This document shows, one piece after another, positions 16,813-25,369 of a DNA stretch of 34,714 nt (position 1 is its first letter; every line of letters starts with the position of its first letter). The DNA comes from Nocardia vinacea NBRC 16497 (GTDB lineage: Bacteria; Actinomycetota; Actinomycetes; Mycobacteriales; Mycobacteriaceae). Where the stretch lies: the NCBI RefSeq assembly GCF_000308835.1, contig NZ_BAGN01000397.1, forward strand, positions 1 to 34,714, read 5' to 3'. The notes below the pieces were generated by a model. The model was not told where the DNA came from. It did not search any database and saw nothing but the letters and a program-made list of their open reading frames with translations. The translations under genes and the position numbers were made by a program.

Positions 16813-17184
16813 CTATGCGGCAGGCCTTTGGCGATCAGGAGTCGCGGACAGACCGGGGGTGATCAGCCGCCGCTCGACCAGGATTCGGGCGTCGGCGAGG
16901 ATCAGCGGGAGGGCCGCGGAGCTCGGGAGGGCTGGGCCGAGTCCACCTGCTCGAATCAGATGAGCCTGTGCGCCGTAGCGCCCGAATGCCAGCGCGATCG
17001 AGGTGGCGGCGTTCGGGTCGGCGTATCGATGCTGCGGCTCGGGGAAGCACCATTGCCAGGGGCCTGCCGAGGTCGTGAAGCGCAGTTCGATGTAGTCGGA
17101 TCGGGCTGGGCAACGCAGTGCGATCTCGAGTGCGGCAGGCAGGAACGACCTTCCGGACAGGGTCGATTCGGTTACTCGGGTCAC
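16813..17184 (-). CDS. Small protein of unknown function, co-transcribed with KstD-like gene
   Basis: A 123-aa soluble protein that I do not recognise. It starts with GTG 9 bp after the stop of the KstD-like gene, and GGAG stands 6 bp before that GTG, so translation is credible. It contains aromatic-rich FTTSAGPWQWCFPEPQHRY (about 51-69) and an Ala/Leu-rich C-terminal half. There is no signal peptide or metal motif. It could be an accessory or subunit of the flavoprotein, or simply a downstream passenger. The opposite strand has a long shadow frame that I consider non-coding. Confidence 0.68.
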   Translation of the reverse strand: MTRVTESTLSGRSFLPAALEIALRCPARSDYIELRFTTSAGPWQWCFPEPQHRYADPNAATSIALAFGRYGAQAHLIRAGGLGPALPSSAALPLILADARILVERRLITPGLSATPDRQRPAA

Positions 17185-17193
17185 GGCCGACTC

Positions 17194-18798
17194 CTAAGCG
17201 GTTCGTCCGGCGAGGTCGAGTGCGGCGAGATAGGCGAAGACGAGGCTCGAACCGATCGGTGTTCCGGCGCCGGGGTACGCGCCACCGGACATTGCGGCCA
17301 TGGTGTTGCCGGTCGCGTAGAGACCTTCGATCGGCGTTGCGTCCGAGCGGAGTACGCGGGCGTGCTCGTCGGTCACGAGACCACCCTTGGTTCCGATATC
17401 GGACAGTACGACGGTGGCCGCGTAGTAGGGCGGGGTGTCGACGGGGATGAGCAGCGGGTTGGGCAGCTCGGTGGCCAGCGGCACGAGGTAGTTCTGCCTG
17501 GGATCGGCCGGGTAACCGACGATGTACTGGAACATCTGGTCCCACGGCGCCTCGCCGCGGTGGAAACGCTCGTCGACACCGGACTTCGAATAGCCGTTGT
17601 ACTCCTCGATCGACTTGCGCAGTTTCTCCGGCGGCACGCCGATCAGTTCGGCCAATTCTTCGAGGGTATCGGCGCGGTGCAAGGCGGCGGACGCGAACCA
17701 CTCCGGACGCACCGGCTGCTCCGGGTCACCGCCGAAGCCGTCGCGTTCGAGCTGCCGGTGGTCGAATATCCAATACGCGGTGCTGTGCGTAATACCGGTA
17801 TCGCGTTGCAGCCGGGCCATTTCGTGCCCGGCGCGGTCGTAGGGCTGCGTTTCGTTCATGAAGCGCTCGCCCTCGGCATTGACCCAGATCCCGCCGCGGG
17901 TGCCGGTATGGAAGACGGGCCGACCGTCGGGCTGCACCACGCCAGGGACGTACCAGGCCTCGTCGAGCAGGTCGGTGGCCGCGCCGATCGCGCGGCCGGC
18001 CAGGATCGCGTCGCCGGTGTTCTCCGGCGCGCCGTGGGACCATTCGCCGGTGAGCGGCACGGGTGAATACTGCTCGCGCATCTCACGGTTGTGCTCGAAG
18101 CCGCCTGCGGCCAGGATCACGCCGCGGGTCGCGCGGAATGTGTGGCGCTCGCCGCCGCTGACCGCCACCACACCGGTGACCCGCCCGTCCTCGACCAGCA
18201 GGTCGGTGAGGGCGGTCTCGAGCAGGTAGGAGCCGTTGCCCGTTGCGAGGAATGCCGTCAGCGCCCGGCCGATCAGCGCGCGGCCACCGACGAGCACCGG
18301 TCCTTCGTCGATACCCCAGCGTTCTTCGGGGACGGAGCGACGGATGAGCGGGGCGAGCTCCCCGAGTTCGGCGACCGAGATCTCCTGCGGGAATACGGTT
18401 CGACCGGTGGCGGTCGATCCGGGACGGCCGTAGAAGTATTCGGGGACGGGTTGGTAGACGAAGGATCCGAACAGCGGGTTCTGCTCGAGGTCATCGATCA
18501 GTTGGGGCGCGGTCCGCAGGTAGGCATCCTGCAACGGTTCGCGCGACTTGTCGGCGACGACGTCGCGCAGGTAGGTGCGGGCGGCCTTGGGATCATCCTC
18601 GATGCCCGCGCGCGAGATCGGGGCGCTGCCCGGAAACCACAGTCCCGCACCGGAATACGACGTCGTGCCACCGATCAGTGCGGTCTTCTCCAGTACCAGC
18701 GTGCGCAGCCCGCGGGCGGCGGCCGCATAGGCGCCGATCAGGCCACCGCCGCCGGAGCCGACTACCACGACATCGTAGGTTTCCTGGTCAGCGGGCAT
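17194..18798 (-). CDS. FAD-dependent dehydrogenase, KstD-like (second)
   Basis: A 534-aa flavoprotein. It has the dinucleotide-binding VVVGSGGGGLIGAYAAA near residue 10, VLEKTALIGGTTSYSG, and a C-terminal KstD-type block DIGTKGGLVTDEHARVLR ... GLYATGNTMAAMSGGAYPGAG. It is clearly related to the product of 12090-13781 but diverged, especially in the last block. Likely reaction: FAD-linked desaturation beside a ring ketone. The start follows AAGGAG with 6-bp spacing. It is divergent from the dioxygenase operon, with an operator-like palindrome about midway, which suggests joint control. Steroid, terpenoid and cyclohexanone-type substrates are all possible. Confidence 0.92.
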   Translation of the reverse strand: MPADQETYDVVVVGSGGGGLIGAYAAAARGLRTLVLEKTALIGGTTSYSGAGLWFPGSAPISRAGIEDDPKAARTYLRDVVADKSREPLQDAYLRTAPQLIDDLEQNPLFGSFVYQPVPEYFYGRPGSTATGRTVFPQEISVAELGELAPLIRRSVPEERWGIDEGPVLVGGRALIGRALTAFLATGNGSYLLETALTDLLVEDGRVTGVVAVSGGERHTFRATRGVILAAGGFEHNREMREQYSPVPLTGEWSHGAPENTGDAILAGRAIGAATDLLDEAWYVPGVVQPDGRPVFHTGTRGGIWVNAEGERFMNETQPYDRAGHEMARLQRDTGITHSTAYWIFDHRQLERDGFGGDPEQPVRPEWFASAALHRADTLEELAELIGVPPEKLRKSIEEYNGYSKSGVDERFHRGEAPWDQMFQYIVGYPADPRQNYLVPLATELPNPLLIPVDTPPYYAATVVLSDIGTKGGLVTDEHARVLRSDATPIEGLYATGNTMAAMSGGAYPGAGTPIGSSLVFAYLAALDLAGRTA

Positions 18799-18939
18799 TG
18801 CTGTCTCCTTGTATCGCTGTGTCGATAGCTCGCGCGGTCGGTTGCGGCGGCGCCGGACCGTGCGGCAGCGAAGCGACCGGTCATCGGGGATCGAGGGTCC
18901 GTCGAGTGTGCGGCCGACGATGTCGGGCCGAGTGCGTGA

Positions 18940-18954
18940 TTCCGCTGAGCGGGA
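18940..18954. promoter_or_regulatory. Putative IclR-type operator, site 2
   Basis: TTCCGCTGAGCGGGA differs from the perfect palindrome at one position. It sits in the 301-bp divergent region, 149 bp from the KstD-like start and 153 bp from the dioxygenase start. It could serve both promoters. Confidence 0.65.
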
Positions 18955-19045
18955 TGGCGCCGGTCGTGGTCGGGGAGCCGTCGGCGGCGGCTCGTCGGAA
19001 GCCGGTGCGTCTCATTGTTCGGAAAGTCCGGCATCCGGCGCCCGG

Positions 19046-19062
19046 TTCCTGCTCAAACTTGC
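19046..19062 (+). promoter_or_regulatory. Shared promoter box TTCCTGNYCAAACTTGC (dioxygenase operon)
   Basis: This 17-base element is nearly identical to one at 24742-24758. Both lie 54-69 bp upstream of a start codon and downstream of an operator palindrome. It may be a promoter core or a second protein-binding site. The spacing to the palindrome differs between the two cases. Confidence 0.45.
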
Positions 19063-19099
19063 CAGCCAGCAGGACATTCCGACTCGAAGGAGAGCTCGC

Positions 19100-20095
19100 A
19101 TGGCTGGTTCGCACGACTACGATCCCGGCCCGCAGATTGCCCACGCCGGTGGCCTGAACCTGGGGACCCCGGATCTGCGGCGTTCGATCTGGTTCTTCCG
19201 GGACCTGCTGGGTATGGAGGTGGTCGCCGAATCCGACGGTGTGGCCTATCTGCGCGGGTACCAGGAACTGGTGCACCACTCGCTGGTGCTCACCCAGCAG
19301 GACGAGGCGCGGGTGAACAGCTACAGCTTCCGGGTGAAACGGCCGCAGGATGTCGAGCTCTTCCACAAGCAGCTGACCGAGGCGGAGATCGAGGCGGTCG
19401 AGCTGCCCGTCGATCACGAGCTCGGCCGCGGCACCGCGATCCGCTTCCTGGTGCCGGGCAGCGAACATCCCTTCGAGCTGTACTACGACATCGAAAAGCC
19501 ACTCGCGCCACCGGAATTGCGCTCGAAGCTGCTCAGCAACTCTGCACGCCGCCGCGGTTTCGGCGTCCGGCGGCTGGACCATCTGAACGTGCAGTGCAGT
19601 CCGACCACGGTGAACCAGGCCGAGGGCTGGTTGCGCAATGCGTTGGGGTTCAAGCGCCGGGAGTTCGCGATGATCCCGCAGTTCCCGGAAACCATCCTCG
19701 CCTCGTGGCTGTCGGTGACGCCCCAGGTGCACGACATCGCGATCGGTGTCAACGGGGAGGAGAAGAACGGGGCGTTCCACCACGTGGCGTTCAATATCGA
19801 GAACTTCCACGACATTCTGCGGGCGGTCGACGAGATCCGTGATCTCGACATCGACTTCGGGCACGGTCCGGGCAAGCACGGCATCGGGCAGGCGATGTAC
19901 CTGTACATCCATGATCCCGGCTCCGGTCACCGGGTCGAGCTGTACTCCGGTGGATACCTCATCTTCGATCCGGACTGGCAGGCGCTCGAGTGGAAGATCC
20001 CCGAATTGCAGTGGGGGCAGACGTGGTACGGCGAGGCCCTCGATGTCGGTCCGGGCGGCGCGTTCCTGTCGACCACACCGTCGGCCGGATTGTGA
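19100..20095 (+). CDS. Extradiol ring-cleavage dioxygenase (type I, VOC fold, XylE-like)
   Basis: A 331-aa two-domain vicinal-oxygen-chelate protein that cleaves a catechol next to the hydroxyls using Fe(II). The C-terminal domain carries the metal triad: His161 (RLDHLNV), His228 (FHHVAF; possibly His227) and Glu280. Glu280 lies in the family signature YIHDPGSGHRVE. The length and the LNLGTPDLRRSIWFFRDLLGM start match catechol 2,3-dioxygenases. The start follows AAGGAG with 7-bp spacing. It heads a four-gene operon. It implies that the pathway passes through a dihydroxylated aromatic, which the HsaA-like/flavin reductase pair could provide. Confidence 0.95.
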   Translation: MAGSHDYDPGPQIAHAGGLNLGTPDLRRSIWFFRDLLGMEVVAESDGVAYLRGYQELVHHSLVLTQQDEARVNSYSFRVKRPQDVELFHKQLTEAEIEAVELPVDHELGRGTAIRFLVPGSEHPFELYYDIEKPLAPPELRSKLLSNSARRRGFGVRRLDHLNVQCSPTTVNQAEGWLRNALGFKRREFAMIPQFPETILASWLSVTPQVHDIAIGVNGEEKNGAFHHVAFNIENFHDILRAVDEIRDLDIDFGHGPGKHGIGQAMYLYIHDPGSGHRVELYSGGYLIFDPDWQALEWKIPELQWGQTWYGEALDVGPGGAFLSTTPSAGL

Positions 20096-20112
20096 CCAAC
20101 GAGAGGAACATC

Positions 20113-21306
20113 ATGACGCTCGAGTCCCAAGGCACCCACGAGGGTGTGCCCGCCTACTACTTCGACAATCGACTATCAGGCCCGTTGCTGAGCCATCACG
20201 AGCAGTGGGACCAGCTCGCCGGCACTCACTCCGCGTTCAGAAGTACTGTCGCACAGGGTTATTGGGTCATTACGGACGGCCAGGCGATCCAAGAGGCGCT
20301 GCAGGACTGGCGGACGTTCTCCAGCACCTCGGTGACGGTCCTCGAGCCGAATCCGAAGTTCCTGTGGATTCCGGAGATGCTGGATCCGCCGCTGCACACC
20401 AAGTGGCGGCGGCTGTTGGGCAGCGAGTTCGGGCCCAAGTGGGTCGCCACCCGCGAGCCGGAGATCCGGAAGATCGCGGCGGACATGATCGACCGGCTGC
20501 TGCCCAAGGGTGCCGCGGACGTACTCGACGAGTTCGCGCGCCGGTTCCCGACCTTGATCTTCATGCGGCTGATGGGCCTGCCCGAGCAGGACCTGGACCA
20601 ATTCCTGGAGTGGGTGCACGAGATGCTGCACCTGCCGCACGCCGAGGATCCCGACCACCGTCGGCAACTTGCCGCGATGACCGCCGCGTCGGCCTATTTC
20701 GAAGAGCAGATCGCGCTGCGTCGCGACGCCCCGCGCGATGATCTGCTGTCTCGCATGATGAGCTGGCGGATCGATGGCGAGCTTCTCAGCGACGCCGATA
20801 TGCACGCGTTCTGCATCCTGATGTTCCAGGCGGGTTTCGACACGGTCCCCATCGCCATCGGCTGGGCCATGTACCACTTCGCCGCGCACCATGAGGATCG
20901 CGCGGCCATCGTCGCCGACCCGTCGCTGATCGCCAATGGCGTCGAGGAAGTGCTGCGCGTCTATTCGTTCGTCATCCCGGCACGAAAGGCGATGCGAGAC
21001 ACCGAGATCGGCGGCTGTCCGGTGAAATCCGGTGACATGGTGATGCTGCCGCTCGCGGTGAGCAACCGGGACGCCGAGCGATTCGATGATCCGCTCGAGG
21101 TGGATCTGCATCGCACCGCGAACAACCACATCGCCTTCGGTTCGGGCCCGCACCGCTGCTTGGGTTCGCATCTGGCGCGACTGGAGCTGAATGTCGCGAT
21201 GGAGGAGTGGCACAAGCGAATTCCGGACTACCGGATCACCCCGGGGCAGCAGCTCGAGCAGACCGGAAACATGTACGGCTTGATGTCCTTGCGCCTCGAG
21301 TGGTGA
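20113..21306 (+). CDS. Cytochrome P450 monooxygenase (second)
   Basis: A 397-aa bacterial P450. The I-helix motif A-G-F-D-T is at 240-244, ExxR is in EEVLRVYS, and the heme loop FGSGPHRCLG places the ligand at Cys349. It is clearly different from the P450 at 3914 (different N terminus and I-helix residues), so it is probably not a recent duplicate. It has no ferredoxin gene beside it and may share the one at 3723. GAGAGGA precedes ATG 20113. It lies 17 bp after the dioxygenase gene. Substrate unknown; a second hydroxylation or side-chain oxidation is plausible. Confidence 0.95.
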   Translation: MTLESQGTHEGVPAYYFDNRLSGPLLSHHEQWDQLAGTHSAFRSTVAQGYWVITDGQAIQEALQDWRTFSSTSVTVLEPNPKFLWIPEMLDPPLHTKWRRLLGSEFGPKWVATREPEIRKIAADMIDRLLPKGAADVLDEFARRFPTLIFMRLMGLPEQDLDQFLEWVHEMLHLPHAEDPDHRRQLAAMTAASAYFEEQIALRRDAPRDDLLSRMMSWRIDGELLSDADMHAFCILMFQAGFDTVPIAIGWAMYHFAAHHEDRAAIVADPSLIANGVEEVLRVYSFVIPARKAMRDTEIGGCPVKSGDMVMLPLAVSNRDAERFDDPLEVDLHRTANNHIAFGSGPHRCLGSHLARLELNVAMEEWHKRIPDYRITPGQQLEQTGNMYGLMSLRLEW

Positions 21307-21325
21307 ACCACGGCCGGGCAGGCGC

Positions 21326-22873
21326 ATGACGACACGATCGAAATTCACGCCGAGCGGGACTCGGACCGTCGAAAGGCATTACCACGTGGGAATTCGCGAC
21401 CAGCTGACCCGGCTGCTTGCCGAGGCTCCGGCCGACGCCGAAGCGATCGAGCACGAGGAGATCTGGTGGACCTGGGGTCGGATCCAGGCGACCGCGCGCT
21501 CGGTCGTCGATGCGCTGGAATCCGCCGGTCTCGGTGCGGGATCCCGCGTCGGTGTGGTTCTGGAGAACCGGCCCGAACATGTCGCGGTGGTCGCCGCGCT
21601 GATCGCGTCCGGTCGATGCGTCGTGCTGCTCGCTCCGCTGCAGCCGGCGCCGCGGCTGGCCGCCGACATCATCGCGTGTGATCTGCCCGCGGTCGTGTGC
21701 GGATCCGAGCTGCTCGCCCGTGACGGCGTGCTCGATGCCGCCACGGCGGCCGGTGTTGCCCTGGAACTGCGGGACGACGGCTCGGTGCGGCGAGTGGGCG
21801 GCCAGGTCCGTGCCTCCGCCGTGACCAATCCGGGAACGGTCGTCGAAATGCTCACCTCGGGGACGACCGGCGTGCCCAAGCGGGTGCATCTGCGCACCGA
21901 GCAGTTGGATCAGGCACTGACTTCCGGTGGGCAGACGGCGCGGGAAGACCGGTTGCTGTCCCGGTCGGCGGTACTGGTGAACGCGCCGCTCGTGCACATC
22001 GGCGGCCTGTGGCGGGCACTGGCCTGCCTCGCCATGGGCCGGCGGATGATTCTCATGCCCAAGTTCGTCCTGGAACCATGGGTAAGCGCCGTGGAGCGGC
22101 ATCGGTTGCGGGCCGTGAGCCTGGTGCCCGCGGCACTGCGGGCCGTGCTCGATTCCGGGGTGTCGCGGGAGCGACTGGCGAGCCTGCAGGTCGTCACCTC
22201 CGGGACCGCGCCGTGCCCGAAAGAGTTGGCGGACTCCTTCTTTCGCACGTATGGCATCCCGGTGCTCATGACCTATGGGGCAACCGAATTCGCGGGTGCG
22301 GTGGCCGGCTGGACGCTGGCGCTGCACGAACAGTGGTGGGACCTGAAGGCAGGCAGCGCCGGTCGCGCCTTCCCCGGCGTCGAATTGCGGGTGACCGGCG
22401 AGGACGGCGTCGAGCTCGGCGGTTGGACGACCGGACGGCTCGAGGTCCGCACCGCGCAGACCGCGGAAGGCGCCGGAGAGTGGGTCCAGACCAGCGATCT
22501 GGCGCGGATCGATGTCGACGGCTTCCTCTGGATCGACGGACGTGCCGACGACGCCATCATCCGCGGCGGCTTCAAGGTCCAGCCGGAGACCGTCAAGCGG
22601 GTGCTGGAGTCGCACGTGGCGGTGCGCGAGGCCGCGGTGGCCGGACTGCCCGACCCCCGGCTCGGACATGTGCCCGTGGCCGCGATCGAAATCGAACCGG
22701 GACTGATACCGCCCGACAGCGACGAACTCGTCGCGCTCTGTCGTGCACACCTGCTGCCGTACGAGGTGCCGGTGCACGTCGTGGTCCTGGACCAGCTGCC
22801 GCGCACGCCATCGAGCAAGGTGAGCCGGATGGAACTGCTCGATATCGTGCGGGAGCGACGGAACCGATCATGA
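21326..22873 (+). CDS. AMP-dependent acyl-CoA ligase (second)
   Basis: A 515-aa ANL-family ligase. Motifs: phosphate loop LTSGTTGVPKR, TYGATE, IDGRADDAIIRGG, and the C-terminal catalytic Lys498 in PSSK. It is divergent from the other two ligases of the window and is the only one without a 103-aa companion gene. It starts 19 bp after the P450 and overlaps the next gene by ATGA. It probably activates a carboxylic acid, either the starting compound or a ring-cleavage product. Confidence 0.92.
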   Translation: MTTRSKFTPSGTRTVERHYHVGIRDQLTRLLAEAPADAEAIEHEEIWWTWGRIQATARSVVDALESAGLGAGSRVGVVLENRPEHVAVVAALIASGRCVVLLAPLQPAPRLAADIIACDLPAVVCGSELLARDGVLDAATAAGVALELRDDGSVRRVGGQVRASAVTNPGTVVEMLTSGTTGVPKRVHLRTEQLDQALTSGGQTAREDRLLSRSAVLVNAPLVHIGGLWRALACLAMGRRMILMPKFVLEPWVSAVERHRLRAVSLVPAALRAVLDSGVSRERLASLQVVTSGTAPCPKELADSFFRTYGIPVLMTYGATEFAGAVAGWTLALHEQWWDLKAGSAGRAFPGVELRVTGEDGVELGGWTTGRLEVRTAQTAEGAGEWVQTSDLARIDVDGFLWIDGRADDAIIRGGFKVQPETVKRVLESHVAVREAAVAGLPDPRLGHVPVAAIEIEPGLIPPDSDELVALCRAHLLPYEVPVHVVVLDQLPRTPSSKVSRMELLDIVRERRNRS

Positions 22874-23697
22874 CGGCGCTGACGATCGGATTCATCGGCG
22901 CCGGACGGATCGGTGCGGCGATGGTGGAGCGATTGCTGGCGGCGGGGCACCGGGTCCGGCTGTACGCGCGGCGGCCGGAGGTACGGGACCGGCTGGCGGC
23001 ACTCGGCGCGGAGCCCGTCGATCGAATCCGGGATATCGCGGCCGCGGATGTCGTCGTCAGCTGTCTGTTCGGCGACGACCAGATATCCGCCCTGCTGCCC
23101 GAAGTCGTCGAAGCGATGGCCGAGGGCACGGTCCTGCTGTCGCACACCACCGGGACGCCGGAGGTGCTGCACAGTCTGGACCGGTTCGCGCCGACCGGAC
23201 GAGCTGCGGTTGTGGACGCGACATTCAGCGGGACACCGGAGGCGGTGCGCGCGGGGGAGTTGGTGGTCTTTCTCGGTGGCGCGCCCGATCACGTCGCGAT
23301 CGCGCGCCAGGTCGTCGGGCGCTATGCCGGAACCGTCATCGAAACCGGTGGGCGGGGGTCGGCGCTGCGGGTGAAGTTGATCAACAACCTGCTCTTCGCC
23401 GCGGTCTCGCAGCTCACCCTGCAAGGCCTGACATTGGGCCGCGGGGTGGGGATAGACGAAGGTGTAATGCTCGAGGCGCTCGCGGTCAGCAGCGGCGGTA
23501 CGACGGCCGGGCGCTATATCGCCGACCGCGGTGGATCGGAATCCTTCGCCACCGCGGTCGCACCTTTTCTGCACAAGGACGTCGCCGCCTGCAGAGCCGC
23601 ATTGACGGATTCCGGCGTCGATTTCTCGGGCCTGCTCGGCGCGGCCTGCGGCGGCCCGATCGACATCGGCCATATCGCCGCTAAAGAGGGAACTTAA
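22870..23697 (+). CDS. NAD(P)-dependent beta-hydroxyacid dehydrogenase-like protein
   Basis: A 275-aa protein of the 3-hydroxyisobutyrate / 6-phosphogluconate dehydrogenase-like family. The Rossmann motif GFIGAGRIGAAM starts at residue 7. The substrate-binding segment DATFSGTPEAV aligns with the family's D-x-P-V-S-G, and Lys169-x-x-x-Asn173 (KLINN) is the catalytic Lys region. The family oxidises beta-hydroxyacids or reduces the semialdehydes; some members are imine reductases. It is the last gene of its operon, translationally coupled to the ligase. It may process an aldehyde or hydroxyacid from ring fission. Confidence 0.88.
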   Translation: MTALTIGFIGAGRIGAAMVERLLAAGHRVRLYARRPEVRDRLAALGAEPVDRIRDIAAADVVVSCLFGDDQISALLPEVVEAMAEGTVLLSHTTGTPEVLHSLDRFAPTGRAAVVDATFSGTPEAVRAGELVVFLGGAPDHVAIARQVVGRYAGTVIETGGRGSALRVKLINNLLFAAVSQLTLQGLTLGRGVGIDEGVMLEALAVSSGGTTAGRYIADRGGSESFATAVAPFLHKDVAACRAALTDSGVDFSGLLGAACGGPIDIGHIAAKEGT

Positions 23698-23733
23698 TTC
23701 CGATATCGCCACCTTAAAGCGGTCGTCTTTCGC

Positions 23734-23739
23734 TACACT
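23734..23739 (+). promoter_or_regulatory. Possible -10 box for the IclR gene
   Basis: TACACT lies 39 bp before ATG 23778, inside the 80-bp gap after the preceding operon. A weak -35 candidate lies about 17 bp upstream near 23711. No operator palindrome of the type seen elsewhere occurs here, so autoregulation through that motif is not apparent. Confidence 0.35.
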
Positions 23740-23777
23740 CGCGCCTGAGGTTCAAGCTCCAAGAAGGAGGCTGGCCA

Positions 23778-24680
23778 ATGGCCTCAGTGGTGAATGACAA
23801 TGCGGTCGCCACCTCCGAACGGCAAGAGTCGCCACCGTCGATGGTGGAGCGGATGACACTGATCATGGATTCGTTCGGTGGCCCGCAGATCCGGCTCTCG
23901 CTCGAGGATGTCGCCGGACGCACCAATCTGCCGCGCTCGACGACCCATCGCATCTTGGAACAACTGGTTCGGCTGCGGTGGCTCGAGCGCAACGGTCGTG
24001 ACTACGGCCTCGGTCAACGGGCACTCGGGTTCGGTGGCCGGGAAGAAGGGCACGGCGCGCTGCGGACAGCGGCGTTCCCGCTCCTGCACAACCTGTCGGT
24101 GCGCACGGAGATGGTGGTGCACCTGGCCGTTCTGGACGGCGCCGAGGCGTACTACCTGGACAAGTTCGGAGGCAAGGCCGCGGTCCAGGTGCCGTCGGTC
24201 GTCGGTGGCCGGGTACCCGCGCACTGCACGGCCGTCGGAAAGAGCATGCTGGCGTGGCTGTCGCCGGAACAGATCGACGATCTGTACCGCGATGTCCTGG
24301 TCAAGCGGACCGCGCACAGCATCGGCGATCTCGAGGTCCTGCATCAGGAGCTGATTCGCATTCGTGCGCGCCGCGGTCTGGCCTTCGAACGCGGCGAATG
24401 CTTCCAGCAGATCGCCTGCGTCGGTGCGGCGGTCCGCGGTCCCAAGGGACCGGTCGGCGGGATCTCACTCGTCGGCGATGTGCGAGCACCGATCGAACGG
24501 CTGGCGCCCCTGGTCGCCAATACCGCGCACGCGATATCGGAAAAGCTGATGGGTGACACCGCGCGCAAACATTCGGCGCGTTTCGAAACCGTTGTCGTGT
24601 CGGATGAGCCTCAGATCCCGGCGCTCACCGAGACCGTCGGACGAATCGTCGCTCTGGGCGAGCGCGGCGAGTGGTTCTGA
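23778..24680 (+). CDS. IclR-family transcriptional regulator
   Basis: A 300-aa regulator. An N-terminal winged helix-turn-helix (about 25-80) contains LSLEDVAGRTNLPRSTTHRI with the recognition helix near 51-62. A C-terminal GAF-like effector domain (about 100-280) contains the family's VGRRVPAHCTAVGKSML- and GISLVGDV-like segments. Members bind palindromic operators and respond to aromatic or acid ligands as activators or repressors. AAGAAGGAGG precedes the ATG by 7 bp. It is the only transcription factor in the window and lies between the dioxygenase operon and the monooxygenase genes. It is therefore the candidate reader of the TTCCGCTGAGCGGAA sites. Confidence 0.93.
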   Translation: MASVVNDNAVATSERQESPPSMVERMTLIMDSFGGPQIRLSLEDVAGRTNLPRSTTHRILEQLVRLRWLERNGRDYGLGQRALGFGGREEGHGALRTAAFPLLHNLSVRTEMVVHLAVLDGAEAYYLDKFGGKAAVQVPSVVGGRVPAHCTAVGKSMLAWLSPEQIDDLYRDVLVKRTAHSIGDLEVLHQELIRIRARRGLAFERGECFQQIACVGAAVRGPKGPVGGISLVGDVRAPIERLAPLVANTAHAISEKLMGDTARKHSARFETVVVSDEPQIPALTETVGRIVALGERGEWF

Positions 24681-24704
24681 GCTCCCCGCACGCAGCCAGG
24701 CCGT

Positions 24705-24721
24705 TTTCCGCTGAGCGGAAA
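24705..24721. promoter_or_regulatory. Putative IclR-type operator, site 3 (perfect palindrome)
   Basis: TTTCCGCTGAGCGGAAA is a perfect 17-bp palindrome about a central G, 25 bp after the IclR stop. It is centred 98 bp upstream of the flavin reductase start. It is the best copy of the motif. Confidence 0.7.
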
Positions 24722-24741
24722 GCGCCACAGGTCCACCCCGT

Positions 24742-24758
24742 TTCCTGACCAAACTTGC
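24742..24758 (+). promoter_or_regulatory. Shared promoter box TTCCTGNYCAAACTTGC (flavin reductase)
   Basis: TTCCTGACCAAACTTGC matches the element at 19046-19062 at all but two bases. It begins 29 bp past the centre of the perfect palindrome and 69 bp before the flavin reductase start. It is likely part of the promoter. Confidence 0.45.
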
Positions 24759-24810
24759 GTTCCAGTCGGCCGTCGGCTCGATCATTCCGCAAGAGAGGTG
24801 AGGACCCCGT

Positions 24811-25350
24811 ATGAGTCCGCTTCCCGATCCGGTGTCGATGGGCGCCAGGCGTTTCCGTGATGTGCTCGGTCATTTTCCGACGAGTGTTGTCGCGATTACC
24901 ACCACGGCGTCGGACGGGTGTCCGCACGGGTTGATCGTCGGCACCTTCACCTCGGTTTCGCTCGAGCCACCATTGGTGTCTTTCCTGGTGAACCGGACCT
25001 CGTCGACGCTGTCGATGATCCAGGAGGCGGGCCGATTCTGCGCCAACGCGCTCGCCGGCAACCAGGAACCGACCTCTCGCCGGTTGTCGGCTCGGGGCGC
25101 CGACCGGTTCGAGGGCGTGTCCTGGGCACCGTCACCGCTCGGCAATCCGGTGCTGGACGGCATCGTGGCCTGGGTAGACTGCACGCTCGTGCAGGTGGTC
25201 GAGATCGGTGACCACTATCTGGTCGTCGGCCGGGTCAGCGATCTGAATATCGAGTCGGTGCGGACACCGCTGCTCTTCTTCCGCGGCGGATACGGCGACT
25301 ATCTCGCGAGTGCGACGCTATTGATGGATCGTCTCGTCGGTTGGTGGTGA
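24811..25350 (+). CDS. Flavin reductase (HsaB/HpaC-like)
   Basis: A 179-aa flavin reductase domain protein. The pattern FPTSVVAITT..DG.PHGLIVGTFTSVSLEPPLVSFLVN is typical of the small NAD(P)H:flavin reductases that feed reduced FMN/FAD to a separate monooxygenase. The length matches HsaB-type proteins. It stands alone on the plus strand, but its 3' end is 19 bp from the 3' end of an HsaA-like oxygenase on the other strand, which makes that its likely partner. A perfect operator palindrome lies upstream. Confidence 0.93.
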   Translation: MSPLPDPVSMGARRFRDVLGHFPTSVVAITTTASDGCPHGLIVGTFTSVSLEPPLVSFLVNRTSSTLSMIQEAGRFCANALAGNQEPTSRRLSARGADRFEGVSWAPSPLGNPVLDGIVAWVDCTLVQVVEIGDHYLVVGRVSDLNIESVRTPLLFFRGGYGDYLASATLLMDRLVGWW

Positions 25351-25369
25351 CCCGGGTCCGGTTTCGGTC

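Noticed and set aside
12090..18798. Calling the island a standard cholesterol/steroid degradation cluster
   Set aside because: KstD-like and HsaA/B-like proteins fit, but no 3-ketosteroid 9-alpha-hydroxylase, HsaD-type hydrolase, KstR-like regulator or Mce genes are present, and the dioxygenase looks XylE-like.
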